Below are positions 26,135 to 36,600 of a stretch of 64,000 nt of DNA, piece by piece (position 1 is the first letter of the stretch; each line of letters opens with the position of its first letter). This DNA comes from CALCEB01 sp035531475 (GTDB taxonomy: Bacteria; Acidobacteriota; Terriglobia; UBA7540). The notes below the pieces were generated by a model. It did no database searches, was not told the DNA's origin, and worked only from the letters and a program-made list of their open reading frames with translations. The translations under genes and the position numbers were made by a program. Location: the NCBI GenBank assembly GCA_035531475.1, contig DATKST010000125.1, positions 1 through 64,000 of the forward strand, given 5' to 3'.

Positions 26135-26238
26135 CGTATTCTTGCACCCCCTCACCCGGCGCTGCGCGCCACCCTCTCCCCGCTTGCGGGGAGAGAGGCT
26201 GGGGGTGAGGGGGTGTTGAAGACCGTTGCAAGAATACG
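26135..26238. repeat. Inverted-repeat element with CGTATTCTTGCA ends
   Basis: CGTATTCTTGCA (26135-26146) and its perfect inverse TGCAAGAATACG (26227-26238) enclose the CCCCCTCACCC / CTCTCCCCGC palindrome also found in family A copy A1. The ends differ from family A termini. It is located between two convergent genes. Confidence 0.6.
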
Positions 26239-26275
26239 TTATCGTAATTGCGAATGGTCGTACTAAGGGTTGCCC

Positions 26276-27646
26276 CTACCGGACTATCTTTTTCCCGCTC
26301 TCGTCCCAAATCGCAGCGGTCTTATTGAAATAGGAATAATTCGCCATGTGGCAACCGAGGGCCGTGCTGTTGCCGAAGACGGCATCCTCCACGGAGGGCT
26401 GGCGGGTCTTAACCGACTGGAAGAAGTGCCAGATGTGTTCGCGGAATTCGCTGTAACCGGGCGGACACTGGTAGGTTTCTCCCTCCACCAGCCTGGTCAT
26501 GCCCAGCTTGGGATCGTGTTTCTCGTGCCACGCTTTGTCGTAGGCTTGCTGCATCTTTTCAGGGTAGCTGGAGGTGTAGTAGCAGGGCTCGTGATCCTGG
26601 CCGTCCTGTGGGGTCACAGCCAAGCGGTCGCCTTCGCCAAACACTTCGATGATGCCGCGCGTGCCCAGGAACCGGGTCACTTCCGGCTCATGGGAATTGA
26701 GCGTCATCAGAATGGCGGCGCGGAAGTTTGGATAATCGTAGAATGTGGTCTGAAGATCCGGGAAATCCCGCCCGTCCTTCCACTGGAACAAACCGCCCGC
26801 GGACTGCGCCCGCTGCGGCGGAGCGTCAACGCCCATAACGGTGTGGATGCCAGTGAGCGAATGGACGTAAAGGTCGCCCGGCAATCCCTCACCGTAGTCT
26901 TTGTAGGCTCGCCAGCGCGCAAAGCGGATGGGATCAAAGGGCCGCTTGGGAGCGTCACCCAACCACGTGTCCCAATCAAGGTTTTGCGGAGAAAGGTCGG
27001 GCGGCGGAGGATAGACCCACGCGCCACAGGGAGAATTCCGTCCCAAAATCCCTTCGGCGTAATAAACGTCGCCGATGGCGTTCTGTTCCACCAGTTCCTT
27101 GGCCTTGGCAATGCCGATGGAACTCCGCCGCTGGCTGCCGATCTGCACAATGCGGTTGTACTTCGCGGCGGCATCGATGATCTCAAAGCCTTCCTCCACC
27201 TTGTGGGTCATTGGCTTTTCGCAATAGACGTCTTTGCCGGCTTGGCAGGCGTCCACAATAATTTTGCTGTGCCAATGGTCTGGAACAGCCACCACCACGC
27301 AATCAATCTCCTTGTTATCCAGCAGGTCCTGATAGCGGCGGGTGGTGGGTACGGTTTTGCCGGTGGCGCCGTTAATGATCTGGTTCGCCAAAACGTGCCG
27401 CCCGTCGTAGAGGTCGCACGCCGCCACGCACTCAACGCCCGGAATCCCGATGGCCGTCGATAGGACTCCCGTGCCCTCCATGCCAATGCCGATCATGCCG
27501 AAGCGTACCATGTCACTGGGCGGGACAGGACCGGGCGAAGCGCGAAGCTCGCGCGGCTCCAGGAGAAAAGTCGGAGCGGCCAGCGTGACGCCTGCGCCCG
27601 TTGAAGTGCGGATAAAGTCACGACGGGAAATGCCATTACGATTCAT
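26276..27646 (-). CDS. Tat-exported Gfo/Idh/MocA family oxidoreductase
   Basis: NAD(P)-dependent sugar or polyol oxidoreductase-like protein of 456 residues. The N-terminus MNRNGISRRDFIRTSTGAGV has a twin-arginine signal (SRRDF), and a strong GAGGAGGTCTC ribosome site precedes it. The Rossmann fold follows with MIGIGMEGTGV near residues 51-61, and the family motif CEKPMTHKVEEGFEI near residue 140. The C-terminal substrate domain contains GDLYVHSLTGIHTVMGVDAP. Exported members of this family are common in Acidobacteria, Bacteroidetes and Planctomycetes, where they act on unusual sugars. It is single; the substrate is not known. Confidence 0.88.
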   Translation of the reverse strand: MNRNGISRRDFIRTSTGAGVTLAAPTFLLEPRELRASPGPVPPSDMVRFGMIGIGMEGTGVLSTAIGIPGVECVAACDLYDGRHVLANQIINGATGKTVPTTRRYQDLLDNKEIDCVVVAVPDHWHSKIIVDACQAGKDVYCEKPMTHKVEEGFEIIDAAAKYNRIVQIGSQRRSSIGIAKAKELVEQNAIGDVYYAEGILGRNSPCGAWVYPPPPDLSPQNLDWDTWLGDAPKRPFDPIRFARWRAYKDYGEGLPGDLYVHSLTGIHTVMGVDAPPQRAQSAGGLFQWKDGRDFPDLQTTFYDYPNFRAAILMTLNSHEPEVTRFLGTRGIIEVFGEGDRLAVTPQDGQDHEPCYYTSSYPEKMQQAYDKAWHEKHDPKLGMTRLVEGETYQCPPGYSEFREHIWHFFQSVKTRQPSVEDAVFGNSTALGCHMANYSYFNKTAAIWDESGKKIVR

Positions 27647-27939
27647 GGATGAGACCTCCTCGGATGATCCAGCTATTTCACGAAGACATTATGCTATTCC
27701 CCAAGCGGCGATGGGGCAAGAGGGAAATTGATTTTGCGTACGCCTGGCGGTAGCATCTGGGCGAAGACGGGTTGGCCATCACAGAGCCTCCCGGTAGCGA
27801 GGCATGGGGAAGCTCACGGGGCTAATGGCGGCACAAAGGGGAATGGCCCGCGCTCAAACGGCGCGGTTGAAGCCGTGCCGTGCCCTTCTCCGGGAGGGAA
27901 GTTCGGGAATCATCCCGCTTAATCTATACTTTACTTTCT

Positions 27940-28275
27940 TTAATGCAAGCGGGCGGGAGTTTCCATTTGGCGGAAAACCAACGAGTCAAAAATGGCCAGG
28001 ACCTCTTTGCGGTAATTCAGGATTCGATCCACGGTGGTTTGGTACCACGGGTCAGTGAGGGAAAGCCGCTGCATCCGTTCGAGAATATGAGGGGGAACGT
28101 CAATATCCGCACGGAGCTTTTCAAGAGGATAGCCCCGCAAGAATAGTCCATAGAAAAAAGCTGCTTCGTGGTTCGGCTCGGTAAGCTTGTTATCCGCGTT
28201 CAGCATGGCCCGCGATACCCGTTGACCCAGCCCTTCGCTCATTCGATCTTGATAGTCCATCGGTCCTGAAACCAT
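27940..28275 (-). CDS. Conserved-looking hypothetical protein, 111 residues
   Basis: No family recognised. The protein has balanced charge and no signal peptide or membrane segment: EGLGQRVSRAMLNADNKLTE, FFYGLFLRGYPLEKLRADID, and VDRILNYRKEVLAIFDSLVF are likely helices. The last segments suggest a small helical cytoplasmic protein. Two starts are possible (28275 and the ATG at 28260 after CAGGACCG). It stands apart from the Gfo/Idh/MocA gene by 290 bases in which I see nothing. Confidence 0.55.
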   Translation of the reverse strand: MVSGPMDYQDRMSEGLGQRVSRAMLNADNKLTEPNHEAAFFYGLFLRGYPLEKLRADIDVPPHILERMQRLSLTDPWYQTTVDRILNYRKEVLAIFDSLVFRQMETPARLH

Positions 28276-28419
28276 GAAATTCTATAGTAAACCTCGTGTC
28301 AAGCCCTGGCAGGCCTAACCGGGATTATTCAACAATTTTCACTCGATTGCCGTCAAGGCTAAGGTTAAGGCCGTGCCCCATTGGTACACAAGTAAAACTT
28401 CACGGATAATGGGCAATGT

Positions 28420-28520
28420 CGCAGTCTGCTGTACCGGCGCTCTATGAGCGCAGGAAACCGTTGAGGATCCAAGCGCGGCGCTCTATGAGCGCCGCTACAG
28501 CAAACAAACTGAGACACCAC
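28420..28520. repeat. Family B element (copy B4)
   Basis: GCAGTCTGCTGTACCGGCGC at the left and GCCGCTACAGCAAACAAACT then GAGACACCAC at the right, with two GGCGCTCTATGAGCG palindromes around AAACCGTTGAGGATCCAAGC. The same spacer occurs at 12334 and in part at 24736. Confidence 0.65.
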
Positions 28521-28540
28521 CGGATAATGCGGGCCAAGGA

Positions 28541-28662
28541 CAGCACTGTTCAGTCAAGGTGTACCCCCTGATGTCTTTGGCGGGGTCGTCGCGTTCCCCC
28601 TCACCTTTGAATCACAGCCCTCTCCCTTGGGGAGAGGGTGGCGCGAAGCGCCGGGTGAGGGA
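28541..28662. repeat. Decayed family A element (copy A3)
   Basis: The left terminus CAGCACTGTTCAGTCAAGG and the segment GGCGGGGTCGTCGCGTTCCC match copy A4 at 31291. The interior palindrome is shortened, and no right terminus is visible. Confidence 0.5.
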
Positions 28663-28809
28663 GAATACGTCACTGGAATTATGAATACGTGTACTAAGTA
28701 TGCTTGATTTTGCACACGCCCGAGGCCGGGGCCTAGCACCTGACACCTCTGATCCCCCTGTCACGCATTGGTTGGCACTTTCTCGTCACTTATCACTTAC
28801 CACTAACCA

Positions 28810-31245
28810 CTATTCGTTTCTCAGCGCCACCATCGGATCGACCTTGGACGCCCGCCGGGCGGGAATGTAGCAGGCGAGCAAGGCCACCAAACTAAGCGTG
28901 ACCGGAACAGCAAAGAACACCGCCCTATCCGTTGCTTGAACTCCAAAGAGGATGCTCGAAAGCAGGCGTGCGAGTGAGTATGCTCCGGGCAAGCCAATGG
29001 CCAGCCCCAAAAGAGTCATAGACATGCCCCGCCAGACAATCATCTGCAGGACATCGTTGCGGCTCGCGCCCAAGGCCATGCGGATGCCAATCTCGTGGAC
29101 ACGCTCGGTGACCGAATAAGACATCACCCCGAAGACTCCCACCGAGGCCAGGCTCAGCGCGATCAGGCCCAGCGCCGCCATCATAAATCCTAAATAATCC
29201 AAGCCGACGATCGATTCATAAATGGCTCTCGCCAGAGTCATCACATTAGACGCGGGCAATTCAGGGTCAATCGCTGCGATGGCCGCCCGGGCCGGTGCAG
29301 CCAGCGACGCGGCGTCACCCGCCGTCCGGACCGCCAAGAGCGACTCGGAGAGCGGGGCTTGGGTATAAGGCCGGTAGATGGCCGGCTCCGGACCGCCGTC
29401 CGTCCAATCGTAGGTCACGTCTCCCACCACCCCGACCACCGTGAGCCAGGGACCATCCGACCCGCGCTGCACGATCCTGATGTGCTTACCAATGGGGTTC
29501 TGGTGAGGCCAGATGCGGCGAGCGAGCTTAGCGTTGATCAGGGTCACTGGCAGGGAGTGGACATTATCCCCAGCGCCGAAGCTGCGCCCCCGGAGCAGTG
29601 GAATCTGCATGAGGCGGAAGTAAGATGAACTGACACTCAAGAACTCCCCTCCGTGGAGATCTTTGGCTTTGGGAGGAGTTTGACCTTCCACGCGAAATCT
29701 TGTCCACGGGCCGCCACTGTTACTTAATGGAAAAGTGGTAGAGGCCGCGGCCGACTGAACCCCCGGCAGTGACCGGAGCTTATCGATGATCCTCCCGTAG
29801 AACTGGATCTTGGCAGTGGAATCGGGGTAACGGTCAGCAGGAAGATTGATGCCGATGGTGAGCACGTGTTCCGGGGAAAACTGGGCCTGCGTCCTGACCA
29901 ACCCCCGAAAGCCTTTTACCGTCAGTCCTGCGCCCACCAGCAGGATCACGGCCAGCGCCATCTGCGCCACCACCAAGATGCCGCGCAAGCCATGATGGGA
30001 CCGGTCCCCCGTTGACGCGCGCCCACCCTCCTTCAGGCTGGTGTTCAGATCAGGGTTAGAGGTCTTGAGCGCGGGCAGCAGGCCGGACAAGATCCCGCTC
30101 ATGACCCCGATGACCGCGGTAAAACCAAGAGCGCTGCTGTCCAGTCGAATGGCATTCCATCCGCCGACCAATTTGGCGACGTTCGCCGGCATTCCCGAAA
30201 GTATTAAGCCGAGGCTCCATGCGGCTATCAACAGGCCCAGCCCCGCCCCCGCCAGGCCCAGTAAGATGCTTTCCGTCAGCAGTTGGCGCGCGACGCGCCA
30301 CCGGCTGGCGCCCAGCGCCGACCGGACAGCAATCTCCTTCCGCCGTGTTGTGGCCCGGGCAAATTGCAAATTGGCCACGTTGGCGCAGGCGATCAGCAGG
30401 ACAAATCCGGCGGCTGCTAACAGCATCAACGTGTAGTCACGGGTCAGATCTCCGTTCACGAATTCACGGGCCGAAATGATCAGCGCCTTCCAGCCCCGGT
30501 TTGTTTTTGGATAAGCCTTGGCGAGTTGTTGCATGATGACGTTCATCTCTGCCAGGGCTTGTCTCTGCGAGACGCCCGGCCGCAGACGCGCAACGACATC
30601 CAGATCGCGAAGGTCGCGAATCAAGGCTTGCTGAGGCGTCATGGCAAGTGGCGTCCACAGGTCAACCGCCAACGGAAACTCAAAGTTTTTACCCATTACC
30701 CCGATGATGCTGTAGGGGCGGCCGTTCAGCATCACTTCACGGCCAATGGTCCTCGGATCCGCCGCAAACCGGCTCTTCCAAAGGCCATAGCTCAAAACAA
30801 CGACCCCGTCGTGGCCGGGTTCATCCTCACCATTCGCAAAACTCCGGCCAAGAACAGGTCCAACTCCCAGGGTATGGAAAAAGTTTGCAGTGGCTTGGAC
30901 GCTTTGCACCCGCTCAGGCGCCTCTCCGCCCGTAATATTCACATCTTCCCACCGGTATGCCGCCAAGCTTTCAAAAGAGGCGCAATGCTTCTTCCATTCC
31001 AGAAAATCCGCTGGTGAAGTGGAAGATCCTTCCCAGCCTTCCCCTGTCCCCGTCTCCCGCAGCATCACGAGCCGGCTGAGGTGAGGTAACGATAGCGGCT
31101 TGACGAGGAATGCATCCGCCACACTGAACATGGTGGTGTTCGCCCCAATGCCCAGCGCCAGCGTCATCACTGCCACTGCGGTGAAGCCGGGATTCTTGGC
31201 CAACATGCGCAAGCCAAAGCGCAAATCCTGAAGCAGAATACCCAT
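28810..31245 (-). CDS. ADOP-family ABC permease (FtsX/MacB-like)
   Basis: Inner-membrane permease of the acidobacterial duplicated orphan permease type, 811 residues. It begins MGILLQDLRFGLRMLAKNPG followed by FTAVAVMTLALGIGANTTMF, the standard first segment, then a large MacB-like periplasmic domain. A middle group of membrane segments (RDYTLMLLAAAGFVLLIACA and RREIAVRSALGASRWR-like KEIAVRSALGASRWRVARQL) and a second, repeated group at the C-terminus (VHEIGIRMALGASRNDVLQM, RRASKVDPMVALRNE) give the duplicated FtsX layout. No ATPase gene is adjacent, as is usual for this family. AAGGAGG precedes the ATG. Substrate unknown; related MacB proteins are mechanotransmission exporters. Confidence 0.93.
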   Translation of the reverse strand: MGILLQDLRFGLRMLAKNPGFTAVAVMTLALGIGANTTMFSVADAFLVKPLSLPHLSRLVMLRETGTGEGWEGSSTSPADFLEWKKHCASFESLAAYRWEDVNITGGEAPERVQSVQATANFFHTLGVGPVLGRSFANGEDEPGHDGVVVLSYGLWKSRFAADPRTIGREVMLNGRPYSIIGVMGKNFEFPLAVDLWTPLAMTPQQALIRDLRDLDVVARLRPGVSQRQALAEMNVIMQQLAKAYPKTNRGWKALIISAREFVNGDLTRDYTLMLLAAAGFVLLIACANVANLQFARATTRRKEIAVRSALGASRWRVARQLLTESILLGLAGAGLGLLIAAWSLGLILSGMPANVAKLVGGWNAIRLDSSALGFTAVIGVMSGILSGLLPALKTSNPDLNTSLKEGGRASTGDRSHHGLRGILVVAQMALAVILLVGAGLTVKGFRGLVRTQAQFSPEHVLTIGINLPADRYPDSTAKIQFYGRIIDKLRSLPGVQSAAASTTFPLSNSGGPWTRFRVEGQTPPKAKDLHGGEFLSVSSSYFRLMQIPLLRGRSFGAGDNVHSLPVTLINAKLARRIWPHQNPIGKHIRIVQRGSDGPWLTVVGVVGDVTYDWTDGGPEPAIYRPYTQAPLSESLLAVRTAGDAASLAAPARAAIAAIDPELPASNVMTLARAIYESIVGLDYLGFMMAALGLIALSLASVGVFGVMSYSVTERVHEIGIRMALGASRNDVLQMIVWRGMSMTLLGLAIGLPGAYSLARLLSSILFGVQATDRAVFFAVPVTLSLVALLACYIPARRASKVDPMVALRNE

Positions 31246-31290
31246 TTCTTACCTCCTTAAATACGGGTGGCCAACCTTTGCTTTCAGATG

Positions 31291-31468
31291 CTAGGCCCAA
31301 TACTGTTCAGTTAGGATGAACCTCATGATTTTTGATGGCATGGTCGTCGCGTTCCCCCTCACCCCGGCCCTCTCCCCGCCAGCGGGGAGAGGGCCGGGGT
31401 GAGGGGCCCGGATTTTACGAGGTGCAGTTATTCTCAAACGAACCTTAAGTGAACAGCATTGATGCTAT
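31291..31468. repeat. Family A element (copy A4, complete)
   Basis: The left end CTAGGCCCAATACTGTTCAG and the inverted right end CATAGCATCAATGCTGTTCA then CTTAAGG face each other around the CCCTCTCCCCGC / GCGGGGAGAGGG palindrome. It is 178 bases, close to copy A1. It lies 46 bases upstream of the permease start. Confidence 0.75.
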
Positions 31469-31704
31469 GCCTGGCAACTGATATCAATGGCAGTTACTGT
31501 GCCAAATCTATTTAAACTTCAAGCTATTGAAAATAATAACGATAGTTTACTTTTCAGAGACCAGGCGAGGTTTTTATTGTGCGGAATTGGGATAGGGCTG
31601 TTCGAAAATGGACAATTTGATCCGTGGCAGGCACCGAGAAGATTGAGTGACCTTCGATCGCCCCGGGAGGAGCGTGTCAAGGGTTGGAATCAGGCCGGTC
31701 GAAT

Positions 31705-31752
31705 CCCCCCTAAAAACAAAACGGGAGAGTTCCGTGGCTGAAAGCCCAGAGC
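31705..31752 (-). terminator. Intrinsic terminator of the PEP-CTERM gene
   Basis: On the minus strand ACGGGAGAG and CTCTCCCGT pair around a 22-base loop and are followed by TTTGTTTTTAGG. It lies just downstream of the PEP-CTERM stop at 31790. Confidence 0.7.
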
Positions 31753-31789
31753 CTCTCCCGTGGTACAGTTTTATTCAGCTTGAAGCCAA

Positions 31790-32560
31790 CTACTTACCAA
31801 ACCGGCGGCGTGCAGCGCCCGCCAGCCCAAGCAGGCCCGATCCCAACAGGATCAAGCTGGAAGGCTCTGGGGTGCCTGTGCCGCCACCGTTGGTCCCGAT
31901 GACGCCACCCGACATGGTTACGAAGCTACCCGCCGTGTTGGCATTGGAGAAATTCTGTCCGAAAAAGCTCGAATTCCAAAAGGACTCGTTTTGCGGCTCC
32001 GGAGGTCCAAATGCATTCAAGCCCTGCGTATTTGCTTGGAACGAGCGGCCAGAGCAAGTACCGTTGTTCGGATCCAGGCAAACGGGAACCACGGACAGCC
32101 AGTAAGTACCGGCTCCGAGTTGAATTCCGCTGAGGCCCGTGACGGCAACCGCGTAATCTTCAAACCCGAAGGCGTTGATACCAGTGTCCGTTACCACCGG
32201 GGCGTTGGAAGACCCGGAAAAAAGAAGCGTGCCACCGTTGCCTGAAGAAACGCCACTGCGAATCTCCCAGCCGGCGGATAGCGCCTGGATGTTCATCAAG
32301 TTGTCGGTGAACAGACCCGAAATGTTCCAGGTCTGCCCGTTTGGAACCACAAACGGCGTGTAAATGGCCGACTGGTTCACAGTCAAATCCATCTCGTTGG
32401 CAAGGCCGTTCGCATTCGGATCATTGGGGTTAAGGTCGCCCCCGTAGAACAAGCACGGATTACAGTACGAGGGTTGAGCGGTGCCTGCAACGGCAGTCTT
32501 AGGAATAAACGAAACCATCGCTGCAGCAACAGCAAGCGCACAAAGCACTTTTAGCTTCAT
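31790..32560 (-). CDS. PEP-CTERM sorting domain protein
   Basis: Exported structural or surface protein of 256 residues. It begins with a signal peptide (MKLKVLCALAVAAAMVSFIP, cleaved near AVAGTA). The mature part is a Gly/Asn/Ser-rich beta protein with paired cysteines (SYCNPCLF and CLDPNNGTC). The C-terminus TPEPSSLILLGSGLLGLAGA followed by RRRFGK is a standard PEP-CTERM signal, recognised and removed by exosortase in the membrane. No exosortase gene is in the window. A perfect AAGGAGG site lies seven bases before the ATG, and a strong terminator follows. The gene is a single unit. Proteins of this kind are commonly linked to exopolysaccharide, but the function of this one is unknown. Confidence 0.9.
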   Translation of the reverse strand: MKLKVLCALAVAAAMVSFIPKTAVAGTAQPSYCNPCLFYGGDLNPNDPNANGLANEMDLTVNQSAIYTPFVVPNGQTWNISGLFTDNLMNIQALSAGWEIRSGVSSGNGGTLLFSGSSNAPVVTDTGINAFGFEDYAVAVTGLSGIQLGAGTYWLSVVPVCLDPNNGTCSGRSFQANTQGLNAFGPPEPQNESFWNSSFFGQNFSNANTAGSFVTMSGGVIGTNGGGTGTPEPSSLILLGSGLLGLAGAARRRFGK

Positions 32561-33617
32561 CAGTCATCCTCCTTATGGTTTCCCCTGGTAAGGGTTGCTA
32601 CCTAACAACCGATGAACGGAAACCTCAGAAAAGGCTTACCGCCCACCGGTTTTGACTCTATTTTGAACACATCCTAAACGTGACAAATCAAATGTCCAGC
32701 CCTAGCACACAACCAAGCCGTGATCTTCTGAAACCCTACCCTAGCTTCAAAAGAGTTCGCCCATTTCAAATCAAGGGATTGGTGTCCACGAGAACCCTGT
32801 GCAATTTTGTCTCCAATGGCGATAGCATACTATCTCCAATATAAACAATATCTTAAGGAATTTCCGCTTCACTCCACTGAGTGAAAAAGTGAATCCAAAG
32901 GGACGAAAGTGGAAAACGCTTTCCTTCCCGCATCTTGCGCTCACGCAGGGGCCCACCTCCTAACCCTTCACTTGATCCGCTCCTGGCGCGTCCCGCCCCC
33001 AATTGCCCAATTGGTGAATATCCAGAGGTGCCGGGGGACATTTCATGGATTCGGCGCGACAGTCGCCACTGTCACAGCACGAAAAGCCTGATGGGAATTC
33101 TCGGACCCTTGCCTCCATTAAAATGCAAAGCGTTGCCCCCACGCCACCAAAGACTTCACTTCGGGTTTACACTTGGAAAGATACCCGGTTTGATATTTGA
33201 CCCATCCTAACAACTTGAATCCGAGACCGTTACCCGCATATCAGCCCCGGCCATGGTTGGTGCTCGCCGGGGCGGGGGAGCCCCGGATTGATGTAGGGTG
33301 AAAGTCTTACGTGAATCCAGTCTCAAGCCCCAATACTGTTTAGTTAAGGCAAGTTTCATGACCTTGATATCAGAGGTGTCACCTGACCCCTCACCCCAGC
33401 CCTCTCCCCGCAAGCGGGGAGAGGGGGAACCGCGCAGCGGCGGGTGAGGGGCTCTGGTTCAACTGTGCGCATTATTCTCGAACGGACCTTAAGTGAACAG
33501 CATACGATATTGGGATGGAATTCCGCCTCCAGCGGGTATAATGGCAAAAAATCACCTGGAAAGCTTAACCAACGAACCAGCGGCCAGGGTCACCAAGAGA
33601 CCCCGCCTGGAGGGGTG
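32561..33617. other. Long intergenic region with one family A element
   Basis: More than 1 kb between the divergent PEP-CTERM and sedolisin genes. It contains family A copy A5 (33325-33508) and a TATAAT at 33537. The first 700 bases have no convincing gene on either strand and no RNA gene I recognise, although regulation of both divergent genes could lie here. Confidence 0.5.
33325..33508. repeat. Family A element (copy A5, complete)
   Basis: The left end AAGCCCCAATACTGTTTAGT and the inverted right end ATATCGTATGCTGTTCACTT face each other. Its right inner arm, inverted, reads GGTCCGTTCGAGAATAATGC, the same as the left inner arm of copy A1. So A1 and A5 are the same element in opposite orientation. 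Confidence 0.75.
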
Positions 33618-36600
33618 ATGGCAAAAGGAACAGGCTTCGAGCCAACTGGCAATTCAAGACTTTCCCGGCTCCTTGCCGCACAGATTCTCGCCCTTATCTT
33701 CCTCTTTCCTTTCAAGGTTTCGGCGCAAACCAGCCGTTTTCCGCCGCGAATTACCCAAGCGGTTGACTTACAGAAGCTGGTCACGCTGCATGGCAACACC
33801 CACCCTCTGGCGCGCCCTGAATATGACCACGGCGCGGCACCGGACAGCCTGCCCCTGGATCATATGCTGCTGGTCCTTGAGCGTGGGCCGGAGCAGGAAA
33901 CGGCGCTGCGGCAACTGTTGGACGCGCAGCAGGAGAAACCGTCACCATCCTACCACCAGTGGCTCACCCCCACCCAGTTTGGCAAGCAGTTTGGGTTGGC
34001 CGAGTCGGATATTCAAGCCGTCAGCGATTGGCTGACCTCCCAAGGCTTCAACATCGATCAAGTAACGGCGAGCCGGACGATCATCGAATTTTCCGGCACG
34101 GCGGGACAGGTGCGGCAAGCTCTGCACACGGAGATTCACCGGTATGTGGTGAATGGGAAGGGGCGTTGGGCCAACGACAGCGACCCGCAGATTCCTGCCG
34201 CTCTGTCCCCGGTGGTGGCGGGCATCGCCTCGCTGAATAACTTCCGCCGCAAGCCGTTGGTCCACCGCATTGGCACTTTTTCACGGTCCAAAGCCACGGG
34301 TGAGGTCAGGCCGCTCTTCACCTATACTTCCACCGGTCAAACTTTTCATGCTCTGGGCCCCGCTGATTTCGCCACCATTTACAACATCCAACCTCTCTGG
34401 CAAGCGGGCACGGACGGCGCCGGACAGACTATCGCCATTGTCGCGCAATCCAACATCAACATTCAGGACGCGCGGGACTTCCGCACTTTGTTCGGCTTAC
34501 CGGCCAATGATCCGCAGATCATCCTGAACGGTCCTGACCCAGGGATCGTAAGCGGCGACGAAGGCGAAACCGACCTCGACATGGAGTGGGCAGGGGCGGT
34601 GGCCAGGAATGCAACCATTGACGTGGTTGTTTCAGAAACTACGGAAACCAGCGCCGGCATTGATCTCTCCGCTCTTTACATCATTGACAACAACATCGCG
34701 CCGGTGATGAGCGAAAGTTACGGGGGGTGCGAGGCGGGTTTGGGTGTGGCTGGAAACGCCTTCTACTCAACCCTCTGGGAGCAGGCCGCTGCGCAAGGCA
34801 TCACCGTCCTAATTTCTGCGGGCGACAACGGCTCCGCCGGTTGTGACGGCGCATCCGGCCAAACCGCCGCACGGGGAGGACTGGCTATCAACGGATTCGC
34901 CTCCACGCCCTTTGATGTTGCGGTGGGAGGGACGGATTTTGATGACGCCACGACCTCATCCAAGTATTGGAGCGCCAAGAACAATTCATTGTCGCAATCG
35001 TCCGCCCTGTCCTACATTCCTGAGATGACCTGGAATGATTCCTGCGCGCAATCGGGATTGAAAGGCTGCGCCATCGTGTCCAACACCGGGCAGGATCTTG
35101 TGGCGGGCGGCGGCGGCCCCAGCACCTGCGGCGTCCTGACGGGCACAGACCCCAATGCTACTTGCGTGAAAGGTTACGCCAAACCTTCGTGGCAGACTGG
35201 AATCGGCGTCCCCAGTGATGGCGAGCGCGATACGCCGGATGTGTCCATGTTTGCCGCGGACGGGCTGAATGGCAGCTTTTACATCGTTTGCCAAGCCGAC
35301 GCCAACCTGAACACCAACTCCTCTTGCAATCTGAATTCTCCTTACCAGGACTTTCAAGGTGTCGGTGGGACGTCGGCTTCCACCCAAGTCTTTGGCGGAA
35401 TCATGGCGCTCATCAATCAGAAAACCAGCGCGCGACAAGGCAATGCCAACTATGTGCTTTATAAGCTGGCCGCGCAAAACGGAGCGAGTTGCGCTTCAAA
35501 CTCCGCCGCCGTGGGCAACACCTCCTGCATTTTCTACGACGTCATCACCGGCAACAATTCGGTGGCATGCCAGGGCGGGTCAACCAATTGCAGCAATGGC
35601 ACGTCCGGCGGCTACGGCGTTTTGGTAGCCCCCGGCAGCCCTTCCACGCCCGCATGGACCACGACCGCCGGCTATGACCTGGCCACCGGGCTCGGCACCG
35701 TCAACGCCGCAAACCTGGTGAATAAATGGAGTTCGGTCAGTTTTAAGCCCTCCACCACCACCCTCACCCTTTCCCCCGCCACCCTCACCCATGGCCAGCC
35801 GGTGAATGTAACGATCCAAGTGACCGCCCAATCCGGCACACCGACGGGCACGGTGGCGCTCGAGGGCGGGCCCAACAACGCCTCTCTTGGCCTCGGCGCT
35901 TTTACGCTCACCAACAACGGAACCGTCTCCGGCGCTACGAGCTTATTGCCGGGCGGAACTTACACGGTGACGGCGCATTATGGGGGTGACGAAAACTACG
36001 GAGCCAGTTCATCAAGTCCTCCCATTCCAGTCACGGTGAGCAAGGAAAGCAGCGAGACACAAATCGGCATCGTCACCTTCGGTCCATCTGGAAATGTGTT
36101 AAGCAACAATGCTACGGTATTCGCCTACGGCTCTCCTTACGTCTTTCGGGCCAACGTGACAAATGGTGCGGGAACCTCCTGCGAGGGCGCCAAACATCTC
36201 CCCGTTTCGGGCTGCCCCACTGGGAGCTTGAGCCTGACGGACGGCGGCAAGCCACTCGATCTGGGCACATATACATTGAACAGCTTGGGCTATCTGGAAG
36301 ATGTGCTCATCCAGCTTCTCCCGGGCACGCATATCCTGATGGCGGCCTATGCCGGGGATAATAGCTTCAACGCCAGCTCATCACCCCAGGACGCGGTGAC
36401 GGTCACGCAAGCGGCCACCGGGACCAGCCTCACAGCGAACCCGCCGTCTGTCCAATCGGGCAACACCGTCACTCTGACAGCGGTAATTAATACGCAAAGC
36501 AACGGCGTTGCGCCTTCCGGCACGGTGCAGTTCCTAAACGGCAGCACCCCGGTCAGCGGCAATGTAGTTTACACGCCGACCGCGGGCTCAGCCGGCCCCT

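Larger units (their letters stand above)
28276..28809. other. Intergenic region with two repeat copies
   Basis: Between the 111-residue protein gene and the permease gene. It holds a family B element (28420-28520) and a decayed family A element (28541-28662), leaving no room for a gene. Nothing else is recognised. Confidence 0.5.
31246..31789. other. Intergenic region with family A element and terminator
   Basis: Between the permease and the PEP-CTERM genes. It contains family A copy A4 (31291-31468), an AT-rich stretch (31480-31560) with nothing recognised and the terminator of the PEP-CTERM gene. Confidence 0.5.

Noticed and set aside
31487..31741. 84-codon plus-strand frame
   Set aside because: Its end overlaps the terminator of the PEP-CTERM gene and its composition is not protein-like.
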